Positions 17,901-26,419 are shown, numbered from the stretch's first letter. The stretch is 64,000 nt of DNA from an uncultured Clostridia bacterium (GCA_947369085.1 CANBJR010000005.1:22936-86935), one strand, 5' to 3'. The notes: generated from the letters alone by a model not told the origin. Numbers and translations: made by a program.

Positions 17901-18730
17901 CTGTATACGCTTACTGTTGGGAAGATGCAGTAGGTGATGGCAATCAAAATAAGGGTTGGCCCGGTGAATCAATGACTTATTTGGGCGGTAATGTATGGAA
18001 GTATGAATACTCTCCGTCATCAAATTGGGATAAGGTTGTTTTCAATGGTGGTTCAGATCAACTAAAAACAGGCGACATAGTACTTCCTACAAGCAATACC
18101 AATACCTATTACAAGAATGGCTGGACACCAAGTTCAAACATCAGTCATACGGTAACAGTAAGCACTGTAAACTACGCAACTGTTACAGTTACTTATAAAA
18201 CAGGCGACAATGTATCGCATACAATCAGCGAGGGCAGCAGCGCTCAGGTTTATGAGGGCACAGCGCTTACGTTCAATGCAACAGGCGTTTCATCAGGTTA
18301 CAAAGTTACCTATAAGGTTAACAATGCTGATGTCAGCGGTACAACTTACACACTTGATAATGCAGACATAACAGTTATAGCAACGGTTACTCAGTCAGGT
18401 AAAACAATATACTTTAAACCAAATTCAAACTGGGCCTCTGCTAATGCATGGTTTGCAGTATTTGCTCAAGGTGGAACATGGTATACAATGGAAGATGCAG
18501 GCGGTGGATACTACAGTTGTACTCTTCCAACAAATGTTTCGAATGTTATTTTCTGTCGTATGAGGGATAATGCAACTAAAAATCAAAGTAGTTATAGTTG
18601 GGAAGACGATGTATGGAACCAGACACCGGGTGGTATAGATGTATATGAAACCATTCCTACAGACAGCAAAAACTGCTTTACATTGAAAACCGGTTGGAGT
18701 AATTGCGGCGGTTCCTGGACAACAAAATAA
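14933..18730 (+). CDS. Giant SipW-type adhesin with InlB-like repeats and starch-binding-like modules
   Basis: The 1265-residue largest member of the cluster. A hydrophobic segment (about 21-41) ends in 'TYAWVET', a variant AWF signal with Val for Phe. The first domain shares 'NGSSIFFP', 'IRVAIND' and 'VTVWLQDPNK' (near 230) with its neighbours. Residues about 500-975 contain five InlB B-type/Flg_new-like repeats, each with a 'GWY/GWF' core and 'YAKF' end. Next come a starch-binding CBM26-like module (about 977-1066), an Ig-like stretch and a second, more divergent CBM26-like module (about 1157-1265). GGAGGTG precedes ATG 14933. It looks like a carbohydrate-binding tip or matrix adhesin. No sorting signal is present. 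Confidence 0.75.
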   Translation: MKSKLELIKNQFNFRNKSRKSILLSVVALIEIIAIMVVSTYAWVETASTIIIESNGEQQIDSYIYTNADLNSNNAGVIDLSRYYRTSGNMHLASATSSNGSSIFFPRVASTNSSVTGLRQGEISDKNTNYISFNFKVTAKDTDTKLIFDRVPEIRIDGSAVNDNSIRVAINDGSSTKVFSNTSFEGSIRINGTDYPTEVLPFGDYAGNTAVTNNNFVFTLVKDTTKTITVTVWLQDPNKAKEANVTIGDLKLIPHTSSTREVLFTDFTTRFNTSLAGSDISWASNEGTQMWMRDVSRNELTKMHKSGVNGNQWVGYVENKSITQTKGNVEFYNCDSSVASAQVMSNYNCKWTESFANLTSSELASTPDYKAYGRFADSSAKKGFGTWHSLSEIQLDSEYASALPKPTSISDIKKVTLKTNGGSGNAIEMAYDNSDGYKVWRAYIPNDETTSKNLQFTFTRIPITYTYNAVKRNVTSAISTYVVTSPNTGYWVPPATVKVALASGCENMGKVSVTGGLTGATEVKVTQGTQVTLNAENLPGDDTYGFCNWYSDPECTNQVGSTSSLTVTAPESETTVTYYAKFMLQHKITLYSLADDETTASTKGGTVQIQNKTGAVAKAEAYVFDQGFVTIKAAAKSSHNFLGWFNNAEDASPVYDATRSSVTITNVRDDIILFAKFAIKRFDIEAQSKYEILNQPSLGTGDKGGTVTINNDSQAASKAYIKVTVNYDGSATFKAYAKDTDGYKFVGWYTDENCTDANRESTDNPYTVKNIQANKKLYAKFELKTYDVTAHAVSNGTNDNSTYGNVCRVVNNTAQTASNKVTATGIKHGATVTFRANNTSNATFDGWYSNQACTTRLTATDTDVTLANNGKDITLTVKSARNIYAKFTPIKYKATAHAVSNGQVKVGSNSWSTTTSQTDVIKGNSVTFNAQANNGYEFEGWYTAATGGTLKSSDAEFTAENVSGNIDYYARFKVASKHTIYYYNSDNWSTVYAYCWEDAVGDGNQNKGWPGESMTYLGGNVWKYEYSPSSNWDKVVFNGGSDQLKTGDIVLPTSNTNTYYKNGWTPSSNISHTVTVSTVNYATVTVTYKTGDNVSHTISEGSSAQVYEGTALTFNATGVSSGYKVTYKVNNADVSGTTYTLDNADITVIATVTQSGKTIYFKPNSNWASANAWFAVFAQGGTWYTMEDAGGGYYSCTLPTNVSNVIFCRMRDNATKNQSSYSWEDDVWNQTPGGIDVYETIPTDSKNCFTLKTGWSNCGGSWTTK

Positions 18731-18764
18731 GTCAATAATTTAAACAAAGCAAGGAGGTGAAACC

Positions 18765-20021
18765 ATGAAAAAATCAAAGCTTTTACTTGTGAGCGTGCTT
18801 ACGGTGGTGCTTTGCATAGTATGTGTGATGTCGTCGGCGTCAACTACTTTTTCGTGGTTTACCCGTCCGAGAACACTTATAGGCGACAAGCTGCAGCTTC
18901 CGGGTCAAACTTATGAAATTGCTAACGGCAAGGACATAAGATTTACCACATACGAGTCGACCGACGGCGGCGAAAACTATGGCTCAACACCTGTTACAAA
19001 CTTCAGCGACTCTGCTCTTGCCCCGCACGAAAGAAAGATGTACAGAACAGATGTTACTAATTCTGGTAATGACCCTCAGAGTATTTCACTTTTTCTTAAC
19101 AATCTGAAAATTTCGGAAGGTGCAGGTAAGTTTTACCTTGGTGTAAACAGCCCCCTCAAAACCTTCAAGCCTTACGGAAAAAGTGCAACAAGCTCAGGAA
19201 GCTTGGTTGAAGCTCCCGTTGAGGACTGCGTAAAAAATATTTATGTAGGCTTTGCTTCTGGTTCAGATGTTGATGTTTCAAAGTTCTACTTGCATTATTG
19301 GAATAATGATGGACTAGCAGATGATGCGCCTGTTTCTACCACAACAGTTGGTTCGGGAAATTATAATCCAAAAGATTGCGGCAAATCGTCGCATAACTCG
19401 TCAATAAAGTTTACTATGTACGTTGCAACTATTCCCAGTCAGGCAACCGGAGTTAAGCTTAAGTATAAAAACGGAAACGACGTATGGGATGGATATGACG
19501 GCGGAGATAATACTGATCTTGCAAATAAAAATACTGTTCTTTTTTATCGTTGGAATGACGGTGATAATGGTAGTAATAAGGATCACACCTGCTATGGCAC
19601 GTCAGGTGCTCCTGCGGGAATTTCTAAGTATTATTCTTCTGCAAGGGTCAAGGTTGGCAATACAATAGATGTTACTCCAGCCTCCAGCGGCGGCAGCGTA
19701 ACATATGTTTCTTCAAACCCAAGCGTTGCTTCTGTTACCGATGTAAATACAGGCAATATAAAAGGTTTAAAGTCCGGCATTGCAACAATTACGATGACTG
19801 TGTATGGTAAAGACTATTCGGATAAAATTGTAAAAACAATTACAGTTAATGTTTATTCTGAATCGTCAGATAATCAGTCTTTTGTTCCTGTAGTAACCAA
19901 TGTTCGTGTGGCTGGTGCGTCAGCAGACAGCGTTTCGGTTGAATCCGTTTTCTGGTATATTAAAAATGATTCGGATACTACACTTTCTTACACTATCGAC
20001 AGTCTTGATATTACACTATAA
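18765..20021 (+). CDS. SipW-type exported protein with BIG2 domain (paralog 7)
   Basis: A 418-residue precursor with a hydrophobic segment and 'TTFSWFTRP' (SWFT at 30-33), the most diverged of the AWF signals. A beta-rich domain is followed by a bacterial Ig-like BIG2 domain (about 294-365; 'VTYVSSNPSVASV' and 'GLKSGIATITMTV'). The C-terminus 'SLDITL' ends just before a strong terminator, so this closes the main operon. AAGGAGGTG precedes ATG 18765. The 'WxEGxDP' block of the other paralogs is not found here, so it may be recruited rather than duplicated. Confidence 0.75.
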   Translation: MKKSKLLLVSVLTVVLCIVCVMSSASTTFSWFTRPRTLIGDKLQLPGQTYEIANGKDIRFTTYESTDGGENYGSTPVTNFSDSALAPHERKMYRTDVTNSGNDPQSISLFLNNLKISEGAGKFYLGVNSPLKTFKPYGKSATSSGSLVEAPVEDCVKNIYVGFASGSDVDVSKFYLHYWNNDGLADDAPVSTTTVGSGNYNPKDCGKSSHNSSIKFTMYVATIPSQATGVKLKYKNGNDVWDGYDGGDNTDLANKNTVLFYRWNDGDNGSNKDHTCYGTSGAPAGISKYYSSARVKVGNTIDVTPASSGGSVTYVSSNPSVASVTDVNTGNIKGLKSGIATITMTVYGKDYSDKIVKTITVNVYSESSDNQSFVPVVTNVRVAGASADSVSVESVFWYIKNDSDTTLSYTIDSLDITL

Positions 20022-20042
20022 GAGATAAAATTTATTAAAATC

Positions 20043-20075
20043 AAAGCCTCTTTCACTTGATGAAAGAGGCTTTTT
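20043..20075 (+). terminator. Rho-independent terminator of the SipW-type operon
   Basis: AAAGCCTCTTTCA, loop CTTGA and TGAAAGAGGCTTT form a 13-bp perfect stem running into a T tract. It separates the seven-protein operon from the second signal peptidase gene. Confidence 0.95.
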
Positions 20076-20235
20076 AGTCAACAATCAGGGGGTGCACTGA
20101 AAATTACTCAGGGGCATGCTATTGTATTTATAGCAGTTTTTTGCTATACTTAATTTAACGTACAAATATTAAAACAATTAAAAATATGGTGTATTGTAAG
20201 CGAGCATTGAAAAATATAATTAACAGAGGTATGCG

Positions 20236-20913
20236 ATGAAACGGACAGGCATATTTAGGGTGCTGAAAATAATTAAAAATGTAATTTGCTGGACTTTGAT
20301 TGTATGTCTTGTGTCTATGCTCATAATTTTTTTTATGGCGAGAACAAGCGGAGAAACACCTTCTGTTTTCGGCTGTTCAATTTTGCGTGTTTCAAGCGGA
20401 AGTATGGAACCGGAACTGATGGTGGGAGATGTTATAATTGATAAAAAGATAGAGGATTATTCTGACATTAAAAAGGGTGACGTTGTCACTTTTTATGGTT
20501 CAGGAAATCTTTCAGGTATGCTTGTCACCCATAAAGTCATTAAGGCTCCATACTACGAAAACGGCGTGCTTATGATTCAAACCAGAGGAATTGCTAATGA
20601 GATCGCCGACGTGCCTATTAAGGCGACTGACGTTACAGGAATTATGGTTTGCAAAGTTCCGTTTTTAAACGCTGTTTTCAGCGTGTTTTTATCTCCGTGG
20701 GGGCTTATTATCCTAATCGGTCTTATTGCACTTGTGTTTTTCGATGAAATTGTTGTTATTGTAAAAATACTTACAGGCAATTATGAGCCGGAGAAGCGTG
20801 AGGATATAAATGAAATTATTACACGACTGCAAAGCGAAAAGCTTAAAGAGCAAGCGGAAAAAGCAAAAGAATTAACGCAGGATAGCGAGGAAAACATTGG
20901 AAAAGACGAATGA
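20236..20913 (+). CDS. Second SipW-like signal peptidase I
   Basis: A 225-residue ER/SipW-type signal peptidase paralogous to the one at 7252. The N-terminal anchor (about 15-34) is followed by Ser56 in 'SGSMEPELMVGDV' and His99 in 'VTHKV'. The usual 'GDxN...D' box reads 'RGIANEIAD': the first Asp is replaced by Ile while the later Asp remains, so activity is plausible but not certain. A second membrane segment (about 150-172) and a charged tail rich in Glu, Lys and Gln follow. Transcription starts anew behind the strong terminator at 20043-20075. It may serve the same precursors or a subset, such as the variant AWV and SWF signals. Confidence 0.85.
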   Translation: MKRTGIFRVLKIIKNVICWTLIVCLVSMLIIFFMARTSGETPSVFGCSILRVSSGSMEPELMVGDVIIDKKIEDYSDIKKGDVVTFYGSGNLSGMLVTHKVIKAPYYENGVLMIQTRGIANEIADVPIKATDVTGIMVCKVPFLNAVFSVFLSPWGLIILIGLIALVFFDEIVVIVKILTGNYEPEKREDINEIITRLQSEKLKEQAEKAKELTQDSEENIGKDE

Positions 20914-21223
20914 AAAAACCGTTTATGAAAGAATATATGACGCAGTTTTGCAGATACCATACGGAAAGGTTGCAACCTACGGACAAATTGCGGTAATGGC
21001 AGGTAACAGATATTACGCAAGGGCGGTCGGCAACGCACTCCATAACAATCCTGCCCCAGACGTTATCCCTTGTTATCGAGTTGTGAACTACCAAGGAAAA
21101 TTAGCGCCAAACTTTGCGTTTGGTGGAGAAAACACACAGAAACAGTTGCTCGAAAAAGAGGGCGTTGAGGTAATAGACGGCAAAGTCGATTTAAAAAAGT
21201 ACGGTTTTTTAAATGTTATATGA
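20897..21223 (+). CDS. MGMT family protein
   Basis: A 108-residue protein equal to the DNA-binding and active-site domain of O6-alkylguanine-DNA alkyltransferases. It shows 'YGKVATYGQIA', the Arg-finger region 'ARAVGNALHNNP' and 'IPCYRVV' with the acceptor Cys59; the usual PCHRV has Tyr60 in place of His. The N-terminal RNase-like domain of Ada/Ogt is missing, as in many short clostridial forms. The start is TTG 20897, which overlaps the signal peptidase gene by 17 bases, so translation is coupled. The last few codons and the stop lie inside a dispersed intergenic repeat, which probably replaced the native C-terminus. Confidence 0.8.
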   Translation: MEKTNEKTVYERIYDAVLQIPYGKVATYGQIAVMAGNRYYARAVGNALHNNPAPDVIPCYRVVNYQGKLAPNFAFGGENTQKQLLEKEGVEVIDGKVDLKKYGFLNVI

Positions 21224-21297
21224 GTCGGCTATAAATTATAACTCGGTACCTCGGGAGTCAGACACTTTTCTAAATCTAACCCAAGATTTAACTTACG
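21205..21297 (+). repeat. Dispersed intergenic repeat, copy A (core)
   Basis: Starts at a T6 run, then reads AAATGTTATATGAGTCGG, TATAAATTATAACTCGG, CCTCGGGAGTCAGACA and a CTAACCCAAGATTTAACTT-type end. The same order of blocks recurs at 30691, 41451 (minus), 45292 (minus), 45381 (minus) and 48941. It supplies the stop codon of the MGMT gene. Confidence 0.8.
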
Positions 21298-21345
21298 TTA
21301 TCTTGTCTGAAATAAAATCAACCTTTATTATTTGCCTGCGGCAAA

Positions 21346-21455
21346 CGGGACGTGTAGGAACCCGTCCCCTACGCAAAGGTTTGTTTGTTAAGATAACAAT
21401 GATATAATCGGTAAAATTTCATAGTCAACGTGGACATGGCACGCCATGTCCCTAC
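21346..21455 (+). repeat. Palindromic modules behind repeat copy A
   Basis: Two hairpin modules lie here: one of GGGACGTGTAGGAACCCGTCCCC type near 21347-21371 and TGGACATGGCACGCCATGTCC near 21431-21450, each followed by CTACG. The same two modules, in the same order and spacing, follow repeat copy B (30898-31007). The rest of 21224-21742 holds no supported gene, only AT-rich sequence leading to gltA. Confidence 0.75.
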
Positions 21456-21742
21456 GACCGTAAAGACAATGTATTATTCATTATGGTGGATTGTGATGAA
21501 CACATTTCACAACTACAATACTATATTTAGTTTATGCATTAATTTAAAAACGCAATTGCAAAATAAATCTAAAAACTGACATTAATTTGCAGAAACAGCC
21601 CATGAAATGAATAATTACGACTAATTTGTTGCTAAAATGTATAAATCTTTTTTAAAAATAAGTGACACTTCTGCAAGTATTGTATCTTTTATTTTCTGCC
21701 AAAATATGTTACAATAATATAAATATACAAGGGAGTGATATT

Positions 21743-23113
21743 ATGACACATAATAACGGAGATTATTCAGCAATTACACCGGAGATTAATATTCTTTCAA
21801 AGAAGATGACCGAAAACTCCATTATTGACCCTTCTCTTTACAGTAAATACAATGTCAAAAGAGGACTGCGTGATCTTGACGGTAAGGGCGTTCTTACCGG
21901 ACTTACAGATATTTCAACAATTATTCAGAACAAAATGGTTGACGGCAAACTTGTTCCCTGTGACGGTGAGCTTTATTACCGCGGATATAACGTAAACGAT
22001 ATTATTAAGGGAATAATTGACGATAATCGTTTTGGTTTTGAAGAAGTAGTATATCTTCTTTTGTTTGGCGAAATGCCGAATCCGCAGGAGCTTCACAATT
22101 TTAAAGAATTGCTTGTTCAGTACAGAACTCTGCCGCAGAACTTTGTGCGTGACGTAATTTTAAAAGCTCCGAGTGAGGATATGATGAACTCAATTGCAAG
22201 AAGTGTTCTTACACTTTTCTGCTATGATAAAAATCCGAACGATACTTCAATCAATAATGTTCTCAGGCAGTGTGTTCAGCTTATTTCCGTATTTCCGCTT
22301 TTGTCGGTTTACGGCTACCACGCATACAACCACTATCTGCGTGACAAGAGTCTGTACATTCACCGTGCAGACCCGTCAATGTCAACGGCGGAGGTAATTC
22401 TGTCGCTTCTCCGCCCCGATAGAAAATACACTCAGCTTGAGGCAAAGGTGCTTGATATGGCGCTTATTCTTCATATGGAGCACGGCGGCGGTAACAACTC
22501 TACATTTACAACACACGTTGTAACTTCGTCAGGTACTGATACCTACTCTGCAATTGCGGCTGCACTTGCGTCGCTTAAGGGACCTAAGCACGGCGGAGCA
22601 AACGTAAAGGTTTACTATATGTTCGAGGATTTGAAAAAGCACGTCAGAGATTGGAATGACGATGACGCTATTATGGATTATCTTGAAAAGCTCCTTGACA
22701 AGCAAGCTTTTGACTGTAAAGGTCTTATCTATGGTATGGGACACGCAGTTTACACAATTTCCGACCCCCGTCAGGTAATTCTTAAGGGTTCGGTTCAGAA
22801 GCTTGCCGAAGCAGAGGGCTATGACGATGAATTCAGTCTTTATGAAAAGGTTGAGCGTCTTGCGCCTGAAGTTATTGCGAAGAAGAGGAAAATCTACAAG
22901 GGCGTTGCGGCAAACGTTGACTTCTACAGCGGACTGCTTTACAGTATGCTTAAAATCCCCTGCGAGCTTTACACTCCGCTTTTTGCAACTGCACGTATTG
23001 CAGGCTGGAGCGCACACAGACTGGAAGAGCTTGTTAATTCAGGAAAGATTATTCGTCCTGCATATATGAGCATTTCCAAAGAGAAAAAGTATGTTTCGCT
23101 TGAGGACAGATAA
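21743..23113 (+). CDS. gltA: Citrate/2-methylcitrate synthase family protein
   Basis: Condenses oxaloacetate and acetyl-CoA to citrate, entering the oxidative branch that feeds glutamate synthesis. The protein is 456 residues, slightly longer than usual, with an N-terminal extension of about 60. Active-site regions are visible: 'HMEHGGGNN' (first His), 'GMGHAVY' (second His) and 'NVDFYSGLLY' (Asp). ATG 21743 follows GGGAGTG; upstream codons of the longer frame are intergenic. It stands alone with its own terminator. A methylcitrate or Re-citrate role is less likely from the motifs. Confidence 0.9.
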   Translation: MTHNNGDYSAITPEINILSKKMTENSIIDPSLYSKYNVKRGLRDLDGKGVLTGLTDISTIIQNKMVDGKLVPCDGELYYRGYNVNDIIKGIIDDNRFGFEEVVYLLLFGEMPNPQELHNFKELLVQYRTLPQNFVRDVILKAPSEDMMNSIARSVLTLFCYDKNPNDTSINNVLRQCVQLISVFPLLSVYGYHAYNHYLRDKSLYIHRADPSMSTAEVILSLLRPDRKYTQLEAKVLDMALILHMEHGGGNNSTFTTHVVTSSGTDTYSAIAAALASLKGPKHGGANVKVYYMFEDLKKHVRDWNDDDAIMDYLEKLLDKQAFDCKGLIYGMGHAVYTISDPRQVILKGSVQKLAEAEGYDDEFSLYEKVERLAPEVIAKKRKIYKGVAANVDFYSGLLYSMLKIPCELYTPLFATARIAGWSAHRLEELVNSGKIIRPAYMSISKEKKYVSLEDR

Positions 23114-23136
23114 ATTTAAATAAGATTTGATAGTAT

Positions 23137-23168
23137 AAACCCCTCGGATATTGTTTTCGAGGGGTTTT
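23137..23168 (+). terminator. Rho-independent terminator of gltA
   Basis: AAACCCCTCG and CGAGGGGTTT form a 10-bp stem with an 11-base loop, ending in a T run about 25 bp behind the stop codon. Confidence 0.9.
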
Positions 23169-23391
23169 GATTTGGGAGTTTGCTTATAAAAATCAACATA
23201 TTTCGACAAGTGTGTATTGATTTTAAAATTGAATAATGATAAAATTAATCAAACCATTTATTTTTACATAAAGGAATTAAAAAAGCAAAAAAAGAGATTA
23301 TAATTAATTGATATATAATTAATACCACTATACTTTCGGGCGATTTTTCTGCTTTTCAGTTGAAAAATGCGCTTGTTTCGGAGGCGGCATT
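23169..23391 (+). other. Intergenic, no gene seen
   Basis: A stretch of about 220 bp of AT-rich sequence with no supported frame. It leads into the BadF-type gene; CGGAGGCGGC a few bases before the TTG at 23392 is the likely ribosome site. Confidence 0.5.
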
Positions 23392-26295
23392 TTGAAATTA
23401 GGACTTGATATTGGTTCGACCACAATAAAATGCGTTGTGCTCGACGACGAAAATAAACTGATATACAGCACGTACGAGAGGCATTATTCTCAGATTACAG
23501 AGAAAATAGCTGAAATAATCAATACTGTTCGTTCAAAGGTAAACGGTGTTGAAAATGCAAGCGTAGCAATGTCAGGCTCGGCAGGCATGGGCGTGGCTCA
23601 GGACTGCGGAATTGACTTTGTTCAGGAGGTTTATGCCACCAGAGTTGCCGCCAATACATTTTTGCCGGGAACAGACGTTGTAATTGAGCTTGGCGGCGAG
23701 GACGCAAAAATTCTTTTCCTCACAAACGGACTTGAGGTAAGAATGAACGGCACCTGTGCAGGCGGTACGGGTGCGTTTATCGACCAGATGGCAACATTGC
23801 TTAACGTACCTCTCGAAGAATTAGACGAGCTTGCAAAGCAGTATGAAAAGACTTATACGATTGCATCACGCTGCGGCGTGTTTGCAAAAACAGATATTCA
23901 GCCCTTGCTTAATCAGGGCGCAAGAAAAAGCGATATAGCCGAAAGTATTTTTAATGCTGTAGTAAGCCAGACTGTTGCCGGTCTTGCTCAGGGACGTGAA
24001 ATCGAAGGACAAATTGTTTACCTCGGCGGACCTCTCACCTTTATGAGCGAGCTGCGCAACTGTTTTGACCGCACACTCGGCACAAAGGGTATCTGCCCTG
24101 AAAATTCGCTTTATTATGTTGCCTGCGGTGCGGCTCTTTGCGCCGATAAGCAGATTAATTTTGACGAGGTTATCGAAAAAGTAAAAAACTATAAGGGTTC
24201 GGGAAACTTTGCGTTTAATTCTCCGCTTTTTGAGAGCGAGGAGGATTACAAAGCATTTTGTGAAAGACACGCAAAAGCGGACGTAAAGCAAAAAGAGCTT
24301 AAAGGATACAAGGGCAAGGCTTACATAGGAATGGATGCAGGCTCGACCACAGTAAAGGGCGTTGTGCTTAATGAGAACGGCGAACTGCTCTATTCAAAAT
24401 ATCTTCCGTCAAAGGGAAATCCCGTTGAAATTATCAAGGAATTTCTTGAGGAAGTATATGAAATCAATCCCGAAATCAACATTGCTTCGTCAGCTGTTAC
24501 GGGCTACGGCGAGGATATTATAAAGAACGCATTTGACGTAGACTACGGAATTGTTGAAACAATCGCTCATTTTACAGCAGCGAAATATTTTATGCCCGAC
24601 GTTGAGTTTATTATCGACATAGGCGGACAGGATATTAAGTGTTTCAAGATTCATAACGGTGCAATTGACAATATATTTCTTAACGAGGCTTGCTCGTCGG
24701 GCTGCGGAAGCTTTTTGCAGACTTTTGCAAATGCGCTTGGCTATGAAATTGAGGAATTTGCAAAGCTCGGACTTTTTGCAAAACGTCCCGTTGACCTTGG
24801 CTCACGCTGTACTGTATTTATGAATTCGAGCGTTAAACAGGCGCAGAAGGACGGCGCAACAATTGAGGATATTTCGGCAGGACTTTCGCTGAGTGTTGTC
24901 AAAAATGCCCTCTATAAGGTTATCCGTGCTTCAAGTCCTGATGAACTTGGCAAAAGAATTGTTGTTCAGGGAGGTACGTTTTTAAACGATGCAGTTTTGC
25001 GTGCGTTTGAAATGGAGATGGGCGTAGAGGTTGTCCGCCCGAATATTGCCGGACTTATGGGTGCATACGGTGCGGCTCTGTATGCAAAGAAAAAATCAAA
25101 GGGCAAGGCTGACAGCACGCTTGCCGACAGTAATGCTCTCAAGAACTTTGTTCACGAAATTAAGGTAGCAAACTGCGGACTTTGCAACAACAACTGCCGT
25201 CTTACAATTAATTCATTTGGCGGCGGAAGAAAGTTTATTGCAGGCAACAGGTGTGAGCGCCCGATTACAAAGCGTGCGCCCTCAAACGACCTTAATATGT
25301 ATGCATATAAACTACAGCTTCTTGATTCCTACAAGCCTGTGGAGGGGTTAAGAGGAAAGCTCGGAATCCCAATGGGACTTAATATGTTTGAGCTTTATCC
25401 GTTCTGGTACAGATTCTTTACCGAACTGAAATTTGAGGTGTTCAAGTCGCCGTATTCAAGCAGAACGCTCTACCAGAGAGGTCAGCAGACAATTCCGAGC
25501 GATACTGTCTGCTTCCCTGCAAAGCTTTTGCACGGTCACGTTCAGACGCTTATTGACGAGGGCGCAGAAACAATTTTTTACCCTTGTCTTTCATATAATT
25601 TTGACGAGCACCTTGGTGACAATCACTACAATTGTCCCGTTGTTGCGTACTATCCCGAGGTTATCAAGAATAATATGAAGGATATCCGCAAGGTGCATTT
25701 TATAAAGGAATATTTCGGTATTCACCGTCCAAAGGATTTTCCGCAGAAGGCTTATGAAAGACTTTCTCAGCACTTCCCCGACCTTACGCTTAACGAGGTG
25801 CGAATTGCTGCAAAGAAAGCGTACGAGGAACAGGACAATTACAGGAAAAAGGTAATTGAAAAGGGCAACGAAATTATTGCGACTGCCGAAAAAGAGGGCA
25901 AAAAGATTTTTGTTCTTGCAGGCAGACCTTATCACATTGATCCCGAAATCAACCACGGAATTGATAAACTTATTTCAAGCTTTGACGTCGCAATTGTCAG
26001 CGAGGATGTAATTTCACCGAGGGTTGATAAGTTCTCAACTCATGTGCTGAATCAGTGGACGTATCATTCAAGGCTCTACGCAGCGGCAAAATACATTACA
26101 ACACGCAATGATATGGAGCTTGTGCAGCTTGTGTCGTTTGGATGCGGCGTTGACGCAATTACAACTGACGAGGTAAGAGAAATTCTTGAAAGCAATAACA
26201 AGATTTACACACAGATTAAGATAGATGAAATCACAAACCTCGGTGCTGTGAAAATCCGTATCCGCAGTTTGCTTGCGGCAATTGATAACGATTAA
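23392..26295 (+). CDS. BadF/BadG-type acyl-CoA dehydratase activator, tandem ASKHA plus DUF2229
   Basis: A 967-residue protein with two ASKHA ATPase domains: the first begins 'LGLDIGSTTIKCVVL', the second (about 306) 'YIGMDAGSTTVKGVVL'. Each has its own cysteine for a bridging [4Fe-4S] cluster ('NGTCAGGTG' near 123 and 'NEACSSGCGS' near 432). A DUF2229 region follows (about 640 onward, with 'CGLCNNNCR'). In this family the full product is usually about 1400 residues; the missing C-terminal third is the next gene. Such proteins use ATP-driven electron transfer to activate dehydratase-like partners, but the substrate of this subgroup is unknown. The start is TTG. Confidence 0.85.
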   Translation: MKLGLDIGSTTIKCVVLDDENKLIYSTYERHYSQITEKIAEIINTVRSKVNGVENASVAMSGSAGMGVAQDCGIDFVQEVYATRVAANTFLPGTDVVIELGGEDAKILFLTNGLEVRMNGTCAGGTGAFIDQMATLLNVPLEELDELAKQYEKTYTIASRCGVFAKTDIQPLLNQGARKSDIAESIFNAVVSQTVAGLAQGREIEGQIVYLGGPLTFMSELRNCFDRTLGTKGICPENSLYYVACGAALCADKQINFDEVIEKVKNYKGSGNFAFNSPLFESEEDYKAFCERHAKADVKQKELKGYKGKAYIGMDAGSTTVKGVVLNENGELLYSKYLPSKGNPVEIIKEFLEEVYEINPEINIASSAVTGYGEDIIKNAFDVDYGIVETIAHFTAAKYFMPDVEFIIDIGGQDIKCFKIHNGAIDNIFLNEACSSGCGSFLQTFANALGYEIEEFAKLGLFAKRPVDLGSRCTVFMNSSVKQAQKDGATIEDISAGLSLSVVKNALYKVIRASSPDELGKRIVVQGGTFLNDAVLRAFEMEMGVEVVRPNIAGLMGAYGAALYAKKKSKGKADSTLADSNALKNFVHEIKVANCGLCNNNCRLTINSFGGGRKFIAGNRCERPITKRAPSNDLNMYAYKLQLLDSYKPVEGLRGKLGIPMGLNMFELYPFWYRFFTELKFEVFKSPYSSRTLYQRGQQTIPSDTVCFPAKLLHGHVQTLIDEGAETIFYPCLSYNFDEHLGDNHYNCPVVAYYPEVIKNNMKDIRKVHFIKEYFGIHRPKDFPQKAYERLSQHFPDLTLNEVRIAAKKAYEEQDNYRKKVIEKGNEIIATAEKEGKKIFVLAGRPYHIDPEINHGIDKLISSFDVAIVSEDVISPRVDKFSTHVLNQWTYHSRLYAAAKYITTRNDMELVQLVSFGCGVDAITTDEVREILESNNKIYTQIKIDEITNLGAVKIRIRSLLAAIDND

Positions 26296-26419
26296 TATAT
26301 ACTTTGGAATGTGTAATTCTGAAGTATGATTTTATCATTGTTACAGCTAACAATAATGTAGGGAACAATCCCTGCGGTGATAAAACATTTTGAGTAAGGC
26401 TGCTGAAAGGAATTAAATT

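Noticed and set aside
21213..21407. 64-residue frame in the gap behind the MGMT gene
   Set aside because: It starts and ends in dispersed repeat sequence and has no ribosome site.
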